Below, piece after piece: positions 52,449 to 60,586 of a stretch of DNA of 64,000 nt; positions within the stretch are counted from its first letter, which is position 1, and each line of letters starts with the position of its first letter. Position numbers and translations under genes: made by a program. The notes below the pieces were generated by a model, which did not search any database, had not been told where the DNA came from, and saw only the letters and a program-made list of their open reading frames with translations. This stretch comes from VGDP01 sp964530335 (GTDB lineage: Bacteria; Pseudomonadota; Alphaproteobacteria; SP197): positions 92,249 through 156,248 of the forward strand of contig CAZGYG010000001.1 in assembly GCA_964530335.1 (NCBI GenBank), written 5' to 3'.

Positions 52449-53789
52449 GTGACCACCGACCTTCGCCCTGTCCACGTCATCGGCGGCGGCCTCGCCGGGT
52501 GCGAGGCCGCGTGGCAGATCGCCGCCGCGGGCGTTCCGGTCGTGCTCCACGAGATGCGCCCCGCGCGCGGGACCGCGGCCCATGTGTCCGCCCGGCTCGC
52601 CGAGCTCGTCTGCTCCAACTCGTTCCGTTCCGACGAGGCCGAGACCAACGCGGTCGGGCTGCTGCACGAGGAGCTTCGGCGCGCCGGCTCGGTGATCCTG
52701 GCCGCGGCCGATGCCCATCGGCTGCCGGCCGGCACCGCCCTGGCGGTCGACCGCGAAGGCTTCGCCGCCGCGGTCGAGGCCCGGCTCGCCGCGGCGCCCA
52801 CGGTGACCATCGAGCGGGCCGAGATCGCCGGCCTGCCGCCCGACGACTGGGACAGCGTCGTAGTGGCGACCGGGCCGCTCACCTCGCCCGCCTTGGCCGA
52901 GGCCGTGCGCAAGATCACCGGCGAAGCCTCGCTGGCCTTCTTCGACGCCATCGCGCCGATCGTCCACGCCGATTCGATCGACATGTCGGTCGCCTGGCGC
53001 CAGTCCCGCTGGGACAAGGGCGACGGTGCCGATTACGTCAACTGCCCGCTCGATCGCGCCCAATACGAAGCGTTCGTCGCCGCGCTCAGCGCGGGCGAGA
53101 CGGCGCCGTTCCACTCGTGGGAGATGGACACGCCCTACTTCGAGGGCTGCCTGCCGATCGAGGTCATGGCCGAGCGCGGCCCCGAGACTCTGCGCTTCGG
53201 CCCCATGAAGCCGGTCGGCCTCAGCGACCCGCGCACCGGGCGGCGGCCGTGGGCCGTGGTTCAGCTCCGCCAGGACAATACGCTTGGCACCCTCTACAAC
53301 ATGGTCGGCTTCCAGACCAAGCTGAAGCACGGCGAACAGGTGCGCGTGCTCCGCACCATTCCCGGGCTTGATCGCGCCCAGTTCGCCCGGCTCGGCGGCA
53401 TCCATCGCAACACGTTCCTCAACAGCCCGCGGCTCCTGGACGGCCGGCTGCGGCTCAAGGCGATGCCCAGGCTGCGGTTTGCCGGCCAGATCACCGGCGT
53501 CGAGGGCTACGTGGAAAGCGCGGCGATCGGGCTCGTCGCCGGGCGATTCGCCGCCGCCGAGCGCGTGGGTGAAGGTTGCGCGCCGCCGCCGCCGACCACG
53601 GCCATGGGCGCCCTGCTCGCCCACGTGACCCAGGGCGCGGACGCCGCCACGTTCCAGCCGATGAACGCGAACTTCGGCCTGTTCCCGCCCCTGGAAACCC
53701 AGGTGCCCAAGGCCCAGCGGCGCGCGGCGACCGTTGCGCGCGCCCGGCGCGATTTCGCGTCCTGGCTCGGGGTTCGGCGCGCGGCGTGA
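52449..53789 (+). CDS. trmFO: methylenetetrahydrofolate--tRNA-(uracil-5-)-methyltransferase TrmFO
   Basis: 446 residues from GTG 52449. FAD-binding VHVIGGGLAGCEAAWQIA, HEMRPARGTAAHVSARLAEL, ELVCSNSFRSDEAETNAVGLL with the catalytic Cys, and AGQITGVEGYVESAAIGLVA. It makes 5-methyluridine at position 54 of tRNA from methylenetetrahydrofolate and FADH2. Normal length. The convergent neighbour ends at the next base. Confidence 0.97.
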   Translation: MTTDLRPVHVIGGGLAGCEAAWQIAAAGVPVVLHEMRPARGTAAHVSARLAELVCSNSFRSDEAETNAVGLLHEELRRAGSVILAAADAHRLPAGTALAVDREGFAAAVEARLAAAPTVTIERAEIAGLPPDDWDSVVVATGPLTSPALAEAVRKITGEASLAFFDAIAPIVHADSIDMSVAWRQSRWDKGDGADYVNCPLDRAQYEAFVAALSAGETAPFHSWEMDTPYFEGCLPIEVMAERGPETLRFGPMKPVGLSDPRTGRRPWAVVQLRQDNTLGTLYNMVGFQTKLKHGEQVRVLRTIPGLDRAQFARLGGIHRNTFLNSPRLLDGRLRLKAMPRLRFAGQITGVEGYVESAAIGLVAGRFAAAERVGEGCAPPPPTTAMGALLAHVTQGADAATFQPMNANFGLFPPLETQVPKAQRRAATVARARRDFASWLGVRRAA

Positions 53790-55292
53790 TCAGGCGGCGA
53801 TCAGCGGTTCCGCTTGATCGAATACCGCGTGCGGACGGAAGGCGAAGCAGCAGAACACGTGCTTCGCCGCGCTCGCCAGATGGACCCAGCGGAACGGCGG
53901 CCGGGTCGCCCGGTATTCCTCCCACGCCGCTTGCACCAGCTTGCAGGCGTGCATCTCCGAGGCGTCGTCCTGCACCGTCAGCCGGGCAAGGTCGGTGAAC
54001 AAGGCTTCGCCGTCCATGCCCAGGGCTTCGTACCGTTGCGCCAGGGCCATGACCTTCCGCGCCGTGGCGGGCAAGTGGAAGACGTTCGGGTCGGCCTCGG
54101 CGTCGAGGTCGAGCACGGGGGCCGCGCGCACGGCCTGCTCGATCGCCGCGCCCAGCGCGTCGTTCCGGTCGGGCAGGCTGGCGAGCTCGGCCTCGGTCGC
54201 CGCCGCGGGCCACACCATGGTGTCCCGCATCAGACGCACCTCCGGCCCCAGGCTCCATGACAGAAGCGCCCGAAGCCGTCTCCGCGCGCCGACGCCCGCG
54301 CGCCCCAGCAGCCAGCGACGGGCGTTGATCCCGGTATGGAAGTGGCTGTTGAACGGATTGCCGCTGTCCGAACGCAACGACAGCAGCCCGGCGCCGTAGG
54401 ACATCGCCTCGGCCGCGCCAGCCAGCGACAGTCCGCCCGCCATCGCCTCGGCGACCATGCCCGCAACCGGTCCGTAATCGTCGAGCGCGCCGATCGCCTC
54501 GCCAAGTCGGCCGATCGCCGCGGTTTCGTCGGGGCCGCTTTCGACGCGCCGGCCGGGACGGTCAAGCCCGTGCGTGTCGATCAAGACGTCGATGGTCGGA
54601 AACGCGCGGAACATCGCCAGGTTGGTCGCGTAGTAGTCGTCGAAGCCGGCGCCACGGCCCGGCGTGTCGAGCAGCGGGTTGCCCGCCAGATAGCGCACGC
54701 ACGGGCGCAGCACGATCGGCGCCAGGTCCCAGCCCAGCGCATCGAGGGCGCGCGCCGCGTAGACCGTGTAAAGGAAGTAGTGGTCGTCGAGCGCGTTGCG
54801 CGGCACGGCGACATCGAGCAGAAGGTCGATCACCTCGCCCGTCGGCAAGGCATCGAGCGCGCCCAGGAGATAGCGTTCCGCGGCCAGGGGCTGGCGCGAC
54901 CACAGGGCGTCGAGGAACGCCTCCCGGTTCGAAACGGCCAGGGGTTCGAGCGCCGGCATGGCGGTCGGCCCCATCGTGTCGCTGTGCACGTGCTTGTTGG
55001 CGAGCGCGACGCTCTGAATCACCGGCAGCCACGCCGCGCGTCCCGCGAGCCGGCGCGACAGCTCGCGCACCGGGTGGAGCCCGCACACCGGATGGACCGG
55101 CCCGCCGTGGTGGTCCGGCGGCAGCTCGGTCGAACGGCTGACCGCGACCGCTGCCGCGGCCAAGAGCCGGTCCGGCGCGACGCCGCGCTCAAGCGCCCGG
55201 ATGACCGCCTCGACGATCAAGCTAGGTGGCGTGTCCTCGACCAGCCGGACCTCGGCGTCCAGCCCGGCGGGACATGCGACGAACGAAACCAT
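53790..55292 (-). CDS. hypothetical protein, about 500 residues, no recognised domain
   Basis: 500 residues from ATG 55292 (GGGTGA just upstream); TTG 55304 would add four. The sequence is mainly helical, with His-rich segments DHHGGPVHPVCGLHPV (about 60) and ALANKHVHSDTMGP (about 100), which could bind metal. Other landmarks are DDHYFLYTVYAARALDALGW, GAGFDDYYATNLAMF, SGNPFNSHFHTGINARRWLL and AAKHVFCCFAF. There is no signal peptide or Rossmann motif. It lies between trmFO (convergent) and the amine oxidase, on the same strand as the latter. I do not recognise it; a metal-dependent oxygenase or hydrolase is conceivable. Confidence 0.6.
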   Translation of the reverse strand: MVSFVACPAGLDAEVRLVEDTPPSLIVEAVIRALERGVAPDRLLAAAAVAVSRSTELPPDHHGGPVHPVCGLHPVRELSRRLAGRAAWLPVIQSVALANKHVHSDTMGPTAMPALEPLAVSNREAFLDALWSRQPLAAERYLLGALDALPTGEVIDLLLDVAVPRNALDDHYFLYTVYAARALDALGWDLAPIVLRPCVRYLAGNPLLDTPGRGAGFDDYYATNLAMFRAFPTIDVLIDTHGLDRPGRRVESGPDETAAIGRLGEAIGALDDYGPVAGMVAEAMAGGLSLAGAAEAMSYGAGLLSLRSDSGNPFNSHFHTGINARRWLLGRAGVGARRRLRALLSWSLGPEVRLMRDTMVWPAAATEAELASLPDRNDALGAAIEQAVRAAPVLDLDAEADPNVFHLPATARKVMALAQRYEALGMDGEALFTDLARLTVQDDASEMHACKLVQAAWEEYRATRPPFRWVHLASAAKHVFCCFAFRPHAVFDQAEPLIAA

Positions 55293-55347
55293 GGCGTCAC
55301 CCAACGCGATTCGGCCTACGTCACGATACCCCGCGCTTCATAAAAAG

Positions 55348-56610
55348 TCATGCTCTGCGGCCCACGGCGGCACGAATGCCCAGCGCGTCGGCGACCTCGT
55401 CGGCCGCGCGCATGCCGGTCATCATGGCCCCGTGGCAGGTGGCGAAGAACTCGGTCGATGTCGCCTCGCCGGCGAAGAACACGCGACCGTCGACCGGCCG
55501 GGCCAACTCGGCGCGCCGCCAGCCGGTGCCAGGAACCGCCGCCGAATAGCTGCCGAAGGACAACGGGTCGCCGCCCCACGCGGTGACGATGGCGCGCCCC
55601 GCCCGCCCCCTTACGCCCGGATACACCCGCTCGAGGCGGCCAAGCAGGTGGTCCACCGCCGCCGCCGACCCGGCTCGTTCGAGCCAGGCGCCGAACCGCC
55701 CGCCGGTGATGCCGACGACGTAGGGCAGGCCGAACGGGCGGATCTGGATGTGCATGGGCTCGTGGTCCGCGTCGGCGTGGACGACGGCGCGCGGCGCGTC
55801 GGGGCCGAACGGGTCGCCGTCGATCGCGATGCCGATGCGATTGTGAAACCCGAGCGGCAGTGCCTCCCAGGCGGCGCGCTTGTCCTCCGGCAGCGCTGGA
55901 TCGAACCGGATGCCGCCGTTGGCGAGCACGCCGGTCGAAACCGTGACGATCGCCGCGCGCGCCTTGATCGCCCCCTTCGGGCCGACGGCGATCACCGCCG
56001 GCCCGCCCCACGCCAGCCGCTCGACCGGCGCGTTCAGGGTCACCGGCACGTCGGCGGCCCAACGCGCCACCAGCGCACCGTAGCCCGCCGCCACCGGCCA
56101 GTTCTCCTCGGTGTCGTGGTAGTTGAAGCTATCCAGCACCGAGACCTGGTCGGCGTCGACCGACCACATCAGCGACGCGACGTAATCGACGAACGGCGTG
56201 TAAGGCGAATCCCGCGTCGTAACGTCCGCCATGGCGACGTCGCGACCGGCGCGGGCGGCGGCATTCACCGCGTCGAAGGATTCGTCCAGGAAGCGTAGCC
56301 GCCCCGCTTCCTCCGCGGCCGTGGCCCAGCGCCCGTTCCAGTGCAGGCGGCGCGCCCAGCCCGCCAACCGTTCGTAGGCGAACCCCAGGTCATCCGCGAT
56401 CTTGGTGAAGGGATTGATGCTGGCCGAATGCAGCCAGTGGCAGCCGAGGTCGAAGGGCACGCCCGGCGCGAACGACTCGGTGTAGGCGCGGCCGCCGATG
56501 CGGTGCCCGGCTTCGAGCACGACGAAGCTCAGCCCGTTCTTCAACGCCTGCTTGGCCGCGCCCAGCCCGGCCGCGCCGGCGCCGATGATCACGACATCCA
56601 CGTCACTCAA
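55348..56610 (-). CDS. flavin amine oxidase-family protein
   Basis: 420 residues. TTG 56610 is taken as the start because the ATG at 56626 is out of frame. FAD-binding VVIIGAGAAGLGAAK, then VVLEAGHRIGGRAYTES, a C-terminal VFFAGEATSTEF and ATCHGAMMTGMRAADEVA. It belongs to the flavin monoamine oxidase/polyamine oxidase group; substrate uncertain. It follows the NDUFAF6-like gene on the same strand and is near hpnC/hpnE, but amine oxidases are not part of hopanoid synthesis. The start region contains a tandem repeat. Confidence 0.85.
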   Translation of the reverse strand: MSDVDVVIIGAGAAGLGAAKQALKNGLSFVVLEAGHRIGGRAYTESFAPGVPFDLGCHWLHSASINPFTKIADDLGFAYERLAGWARRLHWNGRWATAAEEAGRLRFLDESFDAVNAAARAGRDVAMADVTTRDSPYTPFVDYVASLMWSVDADQVSVLDSFNYHDTEENWPVAAGYGALVARWAADVPVTLNAPVERLAWGGPAVIAVGPKGAIKARAAIVTVSTGVLANGGIRFDPALPEDKRAAWEALPLGFHNRIGIAIDGDPFGPDAPRAVVHADADHEPMHIQIRPFGLPYVVGITGGRFGAWLERAGSAAAVDHLLGRLERVYPGVRGRAGRAIVTAWGGDPLSFGSYSAAVPGTGWRRAELARPVDGRVFFAGEATSTEFFATCHGAMMTGMRAADEVADALGIRAAVGRRA

Positions 56611-56640
56611 TGGTCACGTCGCTCATGGTCACGTCACTCG
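56595..56640. repeat. 15-base tandem repeats at the amine oxidase start
   Basis: Read on the minus strand, GAGTGACGTGACCAT, GAGCGACGTGACCATT and GAGTGACGTGGAT follow one another. The second copy carries an ATG that opens a seven-codon reading frame (MSDVTIE, stop), which overlaps the TTG used by the oxidase. One extra T puts it out of frame. Confidence 0.7.
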
Positions 56641-57533
56641 GGTTTCGATCCGCCGCGGACCATAGCCGTGGTTTCGACGCCGCGCCAGATTGCGGCACGC
56701 CAGGCCACGGCCAGACGGCGGAAGGGGCTGCCTCGCGCCACGGCCGGATTGAACGGGTCGTAGCCGGCGCGGCGCAGCGTCGCGAGGTCGGCCGCGGCGA
56801 ACGCGCTCCATAGCAGCACTGGGCGCGCTCGGGCCGGCACTCGGCGATTGGCCTGGCGCGCGGCGACGACGTGGGCCTCGGCCAGTTCGGCGACCGAGGC
56901 GACAACGCGAGCGACCGGACGGTCCGAGCGGCGTCGAAGAATATCGCCCGGCGTCACCCGTTGCTCGGCCATCACGTTGGCCGGCAGCATCACGATGCGC
57001 CGCCGGGCGAGCGCCGCCGTCGAGCGCAGGACGCCGGCCAGCCCGTAGGCGATCGCGACATGCCGCGCCGCCTCGGCGGTCAGTGCGTCTTCGACCCCGA
57101 GGACGCCGAGCGCCAGCGCGGCGAGCGTGCCGGCCGTCGCCTCGACATGGGCCTCGAGGGCCTGAAGGTCCGCGGGCGGCTGGGCGAACTCGTGCTCGCG
57201 CGATGCGATCAGCCGCTCGACCAGGTCGGCGTCCCACGTCCGGCGCGCCTGGGCCCGCGCGACGGCCTCGGCTACCGGATGGCGCGGCACCGGGCCGGCC
57301 GAAGCCGCGTCGAGGGCGTCGCGCCACCATTGCAGGCGCATGGCGCCGACCAACGGTTCGTCGGTCACCTCGCGGGCGCGCGCCAGCTCGTCGTTCAGCG
57401 CATAAAGCGCGAACAGGTCCTCGCGCGTCTCGGCGGCGGCATAGAGCGCCGTCAGGTAACGGTCCGGATCGGCCCGGCGCACCTGTTCGACGCACGGCGA
57501 CAGCGGGTTCCCTTTCACCGTGACGATCCCCAC
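56634..57533 (-). CDS. squalene/phytoene synthase-like protein, NDUFAF6 type
   Basis: 299 residues from GTG 57533 (GTG 57518 also possible). Trans-isoprenyl synthase fold, but the first DxxxD motif reads YALNDELARAREV, and the second is absent. This, with GAMRLQWWRDAL, fits the NDUFAF6-like group, needed for assembly of respiratory complex I in mitochondria and found in alphaproteobacteria. Synthase activity is unlikely. It is divergent from hpnC, 78 bases apart. Confidence 0.85.
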   Translation of the reverse strand: MGIVTVKGNPLSPCVEQVRRADPDRYLTALYAAAETREDLFALYALNDELARAREVTDEPLVGAMRLQWWRDALDAASAGPVPRHPVAEAVARAQARRTWDADLVERLIASREHEFAQPPADLQALEAHVEATAGTLAALALGVLGVEDALTAEAARHVAIAYGLAGVLRSTAALARRRIVMLPANVMAEQRVTPGDILRRRSDRPVARVVASVAELAEAHVVAARQANRRVPARARPVLLWSAFAAADLATLRRAGYDPFNPAVARGSPFRRLAVAWRAAIWRGVETTAMVRGGSKPE

Positions 57534-57611
57534 CGTGGCGATCCCATTGTTGGGCGCGGGCCGCGCCCTGGCCTATGATCGCCGCCAATTCCCGGAAACG
57601 CGAGCGCGCCT

Positions 57612-58445
57612 TTGGACCGTGCCCTGATCGAAGGCAAGACGAGGCGGGACGAGAACTTCCCGGTGGCGTCTTGGCTGCTGCCCGCCGACGTGCGCCCGCA
57701 CGTGGCGCTGTTCTACGCCTTCGCTCGCGCCGCCGACGACATCGCCGACAGCCCGACGCTGAGCCGCGAGGCCAAGCTCGCCGGCCTCGCCGGCATCGAG
57801 GCGGCGCTCGGCGGCAAGGCCGCGTCCGGCCCCGCCGAGGAAGCGGCTGCGCGCCTGGCCGCCGACCTGGCGACGACCGGCGTCACGCCGCTCTACGCGC
57901 GCCAGCTCCTGCAGGCGTTCACCCGCGACGCGCGCAACGAACCGGCGCGAACGTGGAGCGACCTTCTGGCCTACTGCCGGTTCTCCGCCGCGCCGGTCGG
58001 GCGCTTCCTGATCGACAGCCACGGCGAATCGGCCGACGCCTACCACGCCTCCGACGCGCTGTGCGCGGCATTGCAGATTCTCAATCATCTTCAGGACCTC
58101 AAGGACGATTACCGGCTGCGCGCGCGCATCTACGTGCCGCTGCAATGGCTCAAGGCCGCGGGCTGCGCGGTCGAGGACCTGGGCGCGGCGCGCACGAGCC
58201 CCGGCCTCAGGCGCGTCATCGGGCGCGTGCTCGATGGCGTCGACGGCCTGCTGGCGCCGGCGCGCGAGTTGCCCCGCCTGGTCAAACGGCGGGGGTTCCG
58301 CACCGAGGCGGCGATCATCGTCGCCATCGCCGAGCGCCTGGCCCGCCGCCTGCGCCGGCGCGATCCACTGCGCCGCCGCGTCGCGCTGTCCCACCTCGAC
58401 CACGGCATTTGCGCCGCCCGCGGTCTGGCGCGGACGTTCCTGTGA
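57612..58445 (+). CDS. hpnC: squalene synthase HpnC
   Basis: 277 residues from TTG 57612; the next codons offer no other start. HpnC features: DENFPVASWLLPADVRPHV, aspartate motif ARAADDIADS (about 50) and LNHLQDLKDDYR (about 160). HpnC turns presqualene diphosphate into hydroxysqualene. Its stop overlaps the hpnE start (GTGA). The partner that makes presqualene diphosphate, hpnD, usually lies between hpnC and hpnE but is missing. Confidence 0.9.
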   Translation: MDRALIEGKTRRDENFPVASWLLPADVRPHVALFYAFARAADDIADSPTLSREAKLAGLAGIEAALGGKAASGPAEEAAARLAADLATTGVTPLYARQLLQAFTRDARNEPARTWSDLLAYCRFSAAPVGRFLIDSHGESADAYHASDALCAALQILNHLQDLKDDYRLRARIYVPLQWLKAAGCAVEDLGAARTSPGLRRVIGRVLDGVDGLLAPARELPRLVKRRGFRTEAAIIVAIAERLARRLRRRDPLRRRVALSHLDHGICAARGLARTFL

Positions 58446-59716
58446 CCGCGCGCCAGCCCGGCACGGTCCACGTCGTCGGCGCGGGCCTGGCCGGGCTTTC
58501 GACGGCGGTGGTGCTCGCCGGACAAGGCGTGCCGGTCGTCGTGCACGAGGCGACGAGCCACGCCGGCGGGCGCTGCCGCAGCTACGACGACCCCGTGCTC
58601 GGCTGTCGCATCGACAACGGTACGCACGTCCTGGTTGGGGCCAACCGAGCGGCGTTTCGTTACCTCGACCGGGTCGGCGCGCGCGGCCGGCTGACGGCGC
58701 TCGGCGACGACGGCATTCCGTTCGCCGACCGCGCCAGCGGCGCGCGCTGGCGCAGCCAGCTCGGCGGCGGCCTGGTGCCGTGGTGGCTGGCGCGAAGCCG
58801 TCGCGTTCCTGGCACCTCGGCGGGCGAGTACCTGCGGCTCTACCGCCTGTTCACCGCCGCGCGCGGCGCCACCGTCACGGGCTGCCTAGGCAACGGACGC
58901 CTGATGGAACGGCTGTGGCGACCGCTGACCGAAGCGGCGCTCAACACCGCGCCCGAGGAGGCCTCGGCGCGGCTTCTGGTCCCGGTCGTTCGCGGCCTGA
59001 TGCTGGGCGGAGCGGCGGCCGCGCGCATCTTCGTGGCCGCGACACGCCTGGACGATGCCTTCGTCGGCCCCGGTCTCGGCTATCTCGCGACGGCCGGCGC
59101 GGAGGTCCGGTTTGCCTCCCGCCTGCGCGCGCTCGACCACGACGGCCGGCGGGTCACGGCGCTCGACTTCGATGGCAACGGCGTCGCGCTCGGCGCCGCC
59201 GACGCCGTCGTGCTCGCGGTGCCGGGGCCGATCGCCGCGGCGATCGTGCCCGGGACCGACCACCCCCGCGCCCACCGGCCCATCGTCAACGTCCACTTCC
59301 GGCTGGCGGCGCCGCCGCCGATTGCCGACGACCTGATCGGCATGATCGGCGGTACCGCGCACTGGTTCCACCGGCGCGGCGAAGTTCTCTCGGCCACGAT
59401 CAGCGCCGCCGTCAACCTGGCCGATTGGCCCGCGGAGGCCATCGCCGAAGCGGTGTGGGACGATGCCCGATTCGCCCTGGGGGTCGGCGGACCGCCGCCG
59501 CCCCACCGGGTCGTCAAGGAGCGCCTGGCGACCTTCGCCCAGACTCCGGCCGAAGCGGCCCGCCGCCCGGGCACGCGCACCCGGCTCGTCAACCTGATGC
59601 TGGCCGGCGATTGGACCGATACCGGGCTTCCGGCCACGCTCGACGGCGCCGCGCGCTCGGGCGAGCGCGCCGCCGCGGCCGCGCTTCGCGTTGCGCATGA
59701 GGGTTATAGTCATTGA
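58442..59716 (+). CDS. hpnE: hydroxysqualene dehydroxylase HpnE
   Basis: 424 residues from GTG 58442. FAD-binding VHVVGAGLAGLSTAVVLAG, then EATSHAGGRCRSYDD and the HpnE-specific IDNGTHVLVGANRAAFRYL. C-terminal LAGDWTDTGLPATLDGAARS. It reduces hydroxysqualene to squalene for hopanoid synthesis at the membrane. Coupled to hpnC by a four-base overlap. Confidence 0.92.
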   Translation: MTARQPGTVHVVGAGLAGLSTAVVLAGQGVPVVVHEATSHAGGRCRSYDDPVLGCRIDNGTHVLVGANRAAFRYLDRVGARGRLTALGDDGIPFADRASGARWRSQLGGGLVPWWLARSRRVPGTSAGEYLRLYRLFTAARGATVTGCLGNGRLMERLWRPLTEAALNTAPEEASARLLVPVVRGLMLGGAAAARIFVAATRLDDAFVGPGLGYLATAGAEVRFASRLRALDHDGRRVTALDFDGNGVALGAADAVVLAVPGPIAAAIVPGTDHPRAHRPIVNVHFRLAAPPPIADDLIGMIGGTAHWFHRRGEVLSATISAAVNLADWPAEAIAEAVWDDARFALGVGGPPPPHRVVKERLATFAQTPAEAARRPGTRTRLVNLMLAGDWTDTGLPATLDGAARSGERAAAAALRVAHEGYSH

Positions 59717-59721
59717 GGCCC

Positions 59722-59750
59722 TAACGGCTTGCGCTATAGTGCGGCCGTTA
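59722..59750. promoter_or_regulatory. inverted repeat with -10-like TATAGT upstream of the PuuD-like gene
   Basis: TAACGGC and GCCGTTA are perfect arms around TTGCGCTATAGTGCG, which contains TATAGT (59735-59740). It could be an operator over the promoter or a hairpin. It lies in the 70-base gap after hpnE. Confidence 0.45.
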
Positions 59751-59786
59751 AGGCGGCGCCTCGTCGCCAGGGTTCTGGGGGTTCCG

Positions 59787-60395
59787 ATGGGAAAGATTCT
59801 GGAAAATCTCAAGTCCACGCTCATCGCCGGGCTCGTGCTTCTGGCCGCGATGATCGTCGTCATGCTCATCTGGCACGGCCCTAACGTCCTTGGCCTGGGC
59901 CACGACTGGTGGTCGTTCCTGTTCCGCTGGCTGCACGTGGTCAGCGGCGTGATGTGGATCGGTCTGCTCTGGTACTTCAACTTCGTGCAGATCCCGTCGA
60001 TGCCGAAGATCCCGGACGAGCAGAAGCCTGCCATCTCGAAGGTCATCGCGCCGGCGGTGCTGTTCTGGTTCCGCTGGGCGGCGCTCGCGACCCTGGTCAC
60101 CGGGCTGATCGTGGCCGCCATGAACGGCTACCTGATCGATGCGATCCTGATCGGCCTGACCGACGGCGCGGAGAAATCCACTGGCATCGGGATCGGCATG
60201 TGGCTCGGCGGCATCATGGCGTTCAACGTCTGGATGGTCATCTGGCCGAACCAGAAGAAGGCGCTCGGCCTGGTCGAGGCCAGCCCCGAAGACAAGAAGA
60301 AGGCGGCGCGCACCGCGATGCTGTTCTCGCGGACCAACACGGCGCTGTCGATTCCGATGCTCTACGCCATGGTTTCGGCGCAGAACCTCTACTGA
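59787..60395 (+). CDS. PuuD-like urate hydroxylase N-terminal membrane protein
   Basis: 202 residues from ATG 59787. About five membrane segments with FLFRWLHVVSGVMWIGLLWY (His and Trp in a segment), YFNFVQIPSMPKIP and FWFRWAALATLVTGL. This matches the membrane domain of PuuD-type urate hydroxylases, but the cytochrome c domain those carry at the C-terminus is absent. Stand-alone proteins of this kind have unknown function. It ends shortly before the assembly gap. Confidence 0.82.
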   Translation: MGKILENLKSTLIAGLVLLAAMIVVMLIWHGPNVLGLGHDWWSFLFRWLHVVSGVMWIGLLWYFNFVQIPSMPKIPDEQKPAISKVIAPAVLFWFRWAALATLVTGLIVAAMNGYLIDAILIGLTDGAEKSTGIGIGMWLGGIMAFNVWMVIWPNQKKALGLVEASPEDKKKAARTAMLFSRTNTALSIPMLYAMVSAQNLY

Positions 60396-60415
60396 GGCGC
60401 GATAGCGGCGCAAAG

Positions 60416-60433
60416 CGGGGCCTTCGGGCCCCG
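60416..60433 (+). terminator. UUCG-loop hairpin after the PuuD-like gene
   Basis: CGGGGCC-TTCG-GGCCCCG, a perfect 7-bp stem with the very stable UUCG loop. What follows is lost in the run of Ns, so a T-tract cannot be seen. Confidence 0.7.
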
Positions 60434-60533
60434 NNNNNNNNNNNNNNNNNNNNNNNNNNNNNNNNNNNNNNNNNNNNNNNNNNNNNNNNNNNNNNNNNNN
60501 NNNNNNNNNNNNNNNNNNNNNNNNNNNNNNNNN
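60434..60533. other. assembly gap of 100 N
   Basis: A run of exactly 100 undetermined bases, a conventional scaffold spacer. Sequence of unknown length may be missing, and adjacency across it is not proved. Confidence 0.99.
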
Positions 60534-60586
60534 GTCGTTGACGATGTCGTTGGCGATGTCGTCGCTCCCCGCTACCTTGCCCCGCC

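Noticed and set aside
56634..57533. Phytoene or presqualene diphosphate synthase (CrtB/HpnD)
   Set aside because: The aspartate-rich catalytic motifs are missing and the sequence fits the NDUFAF6-like group instead.
60434..60533. A biological low-complexity region
   Set aside because: It is exactly 100 Ns, an assembly spacer.
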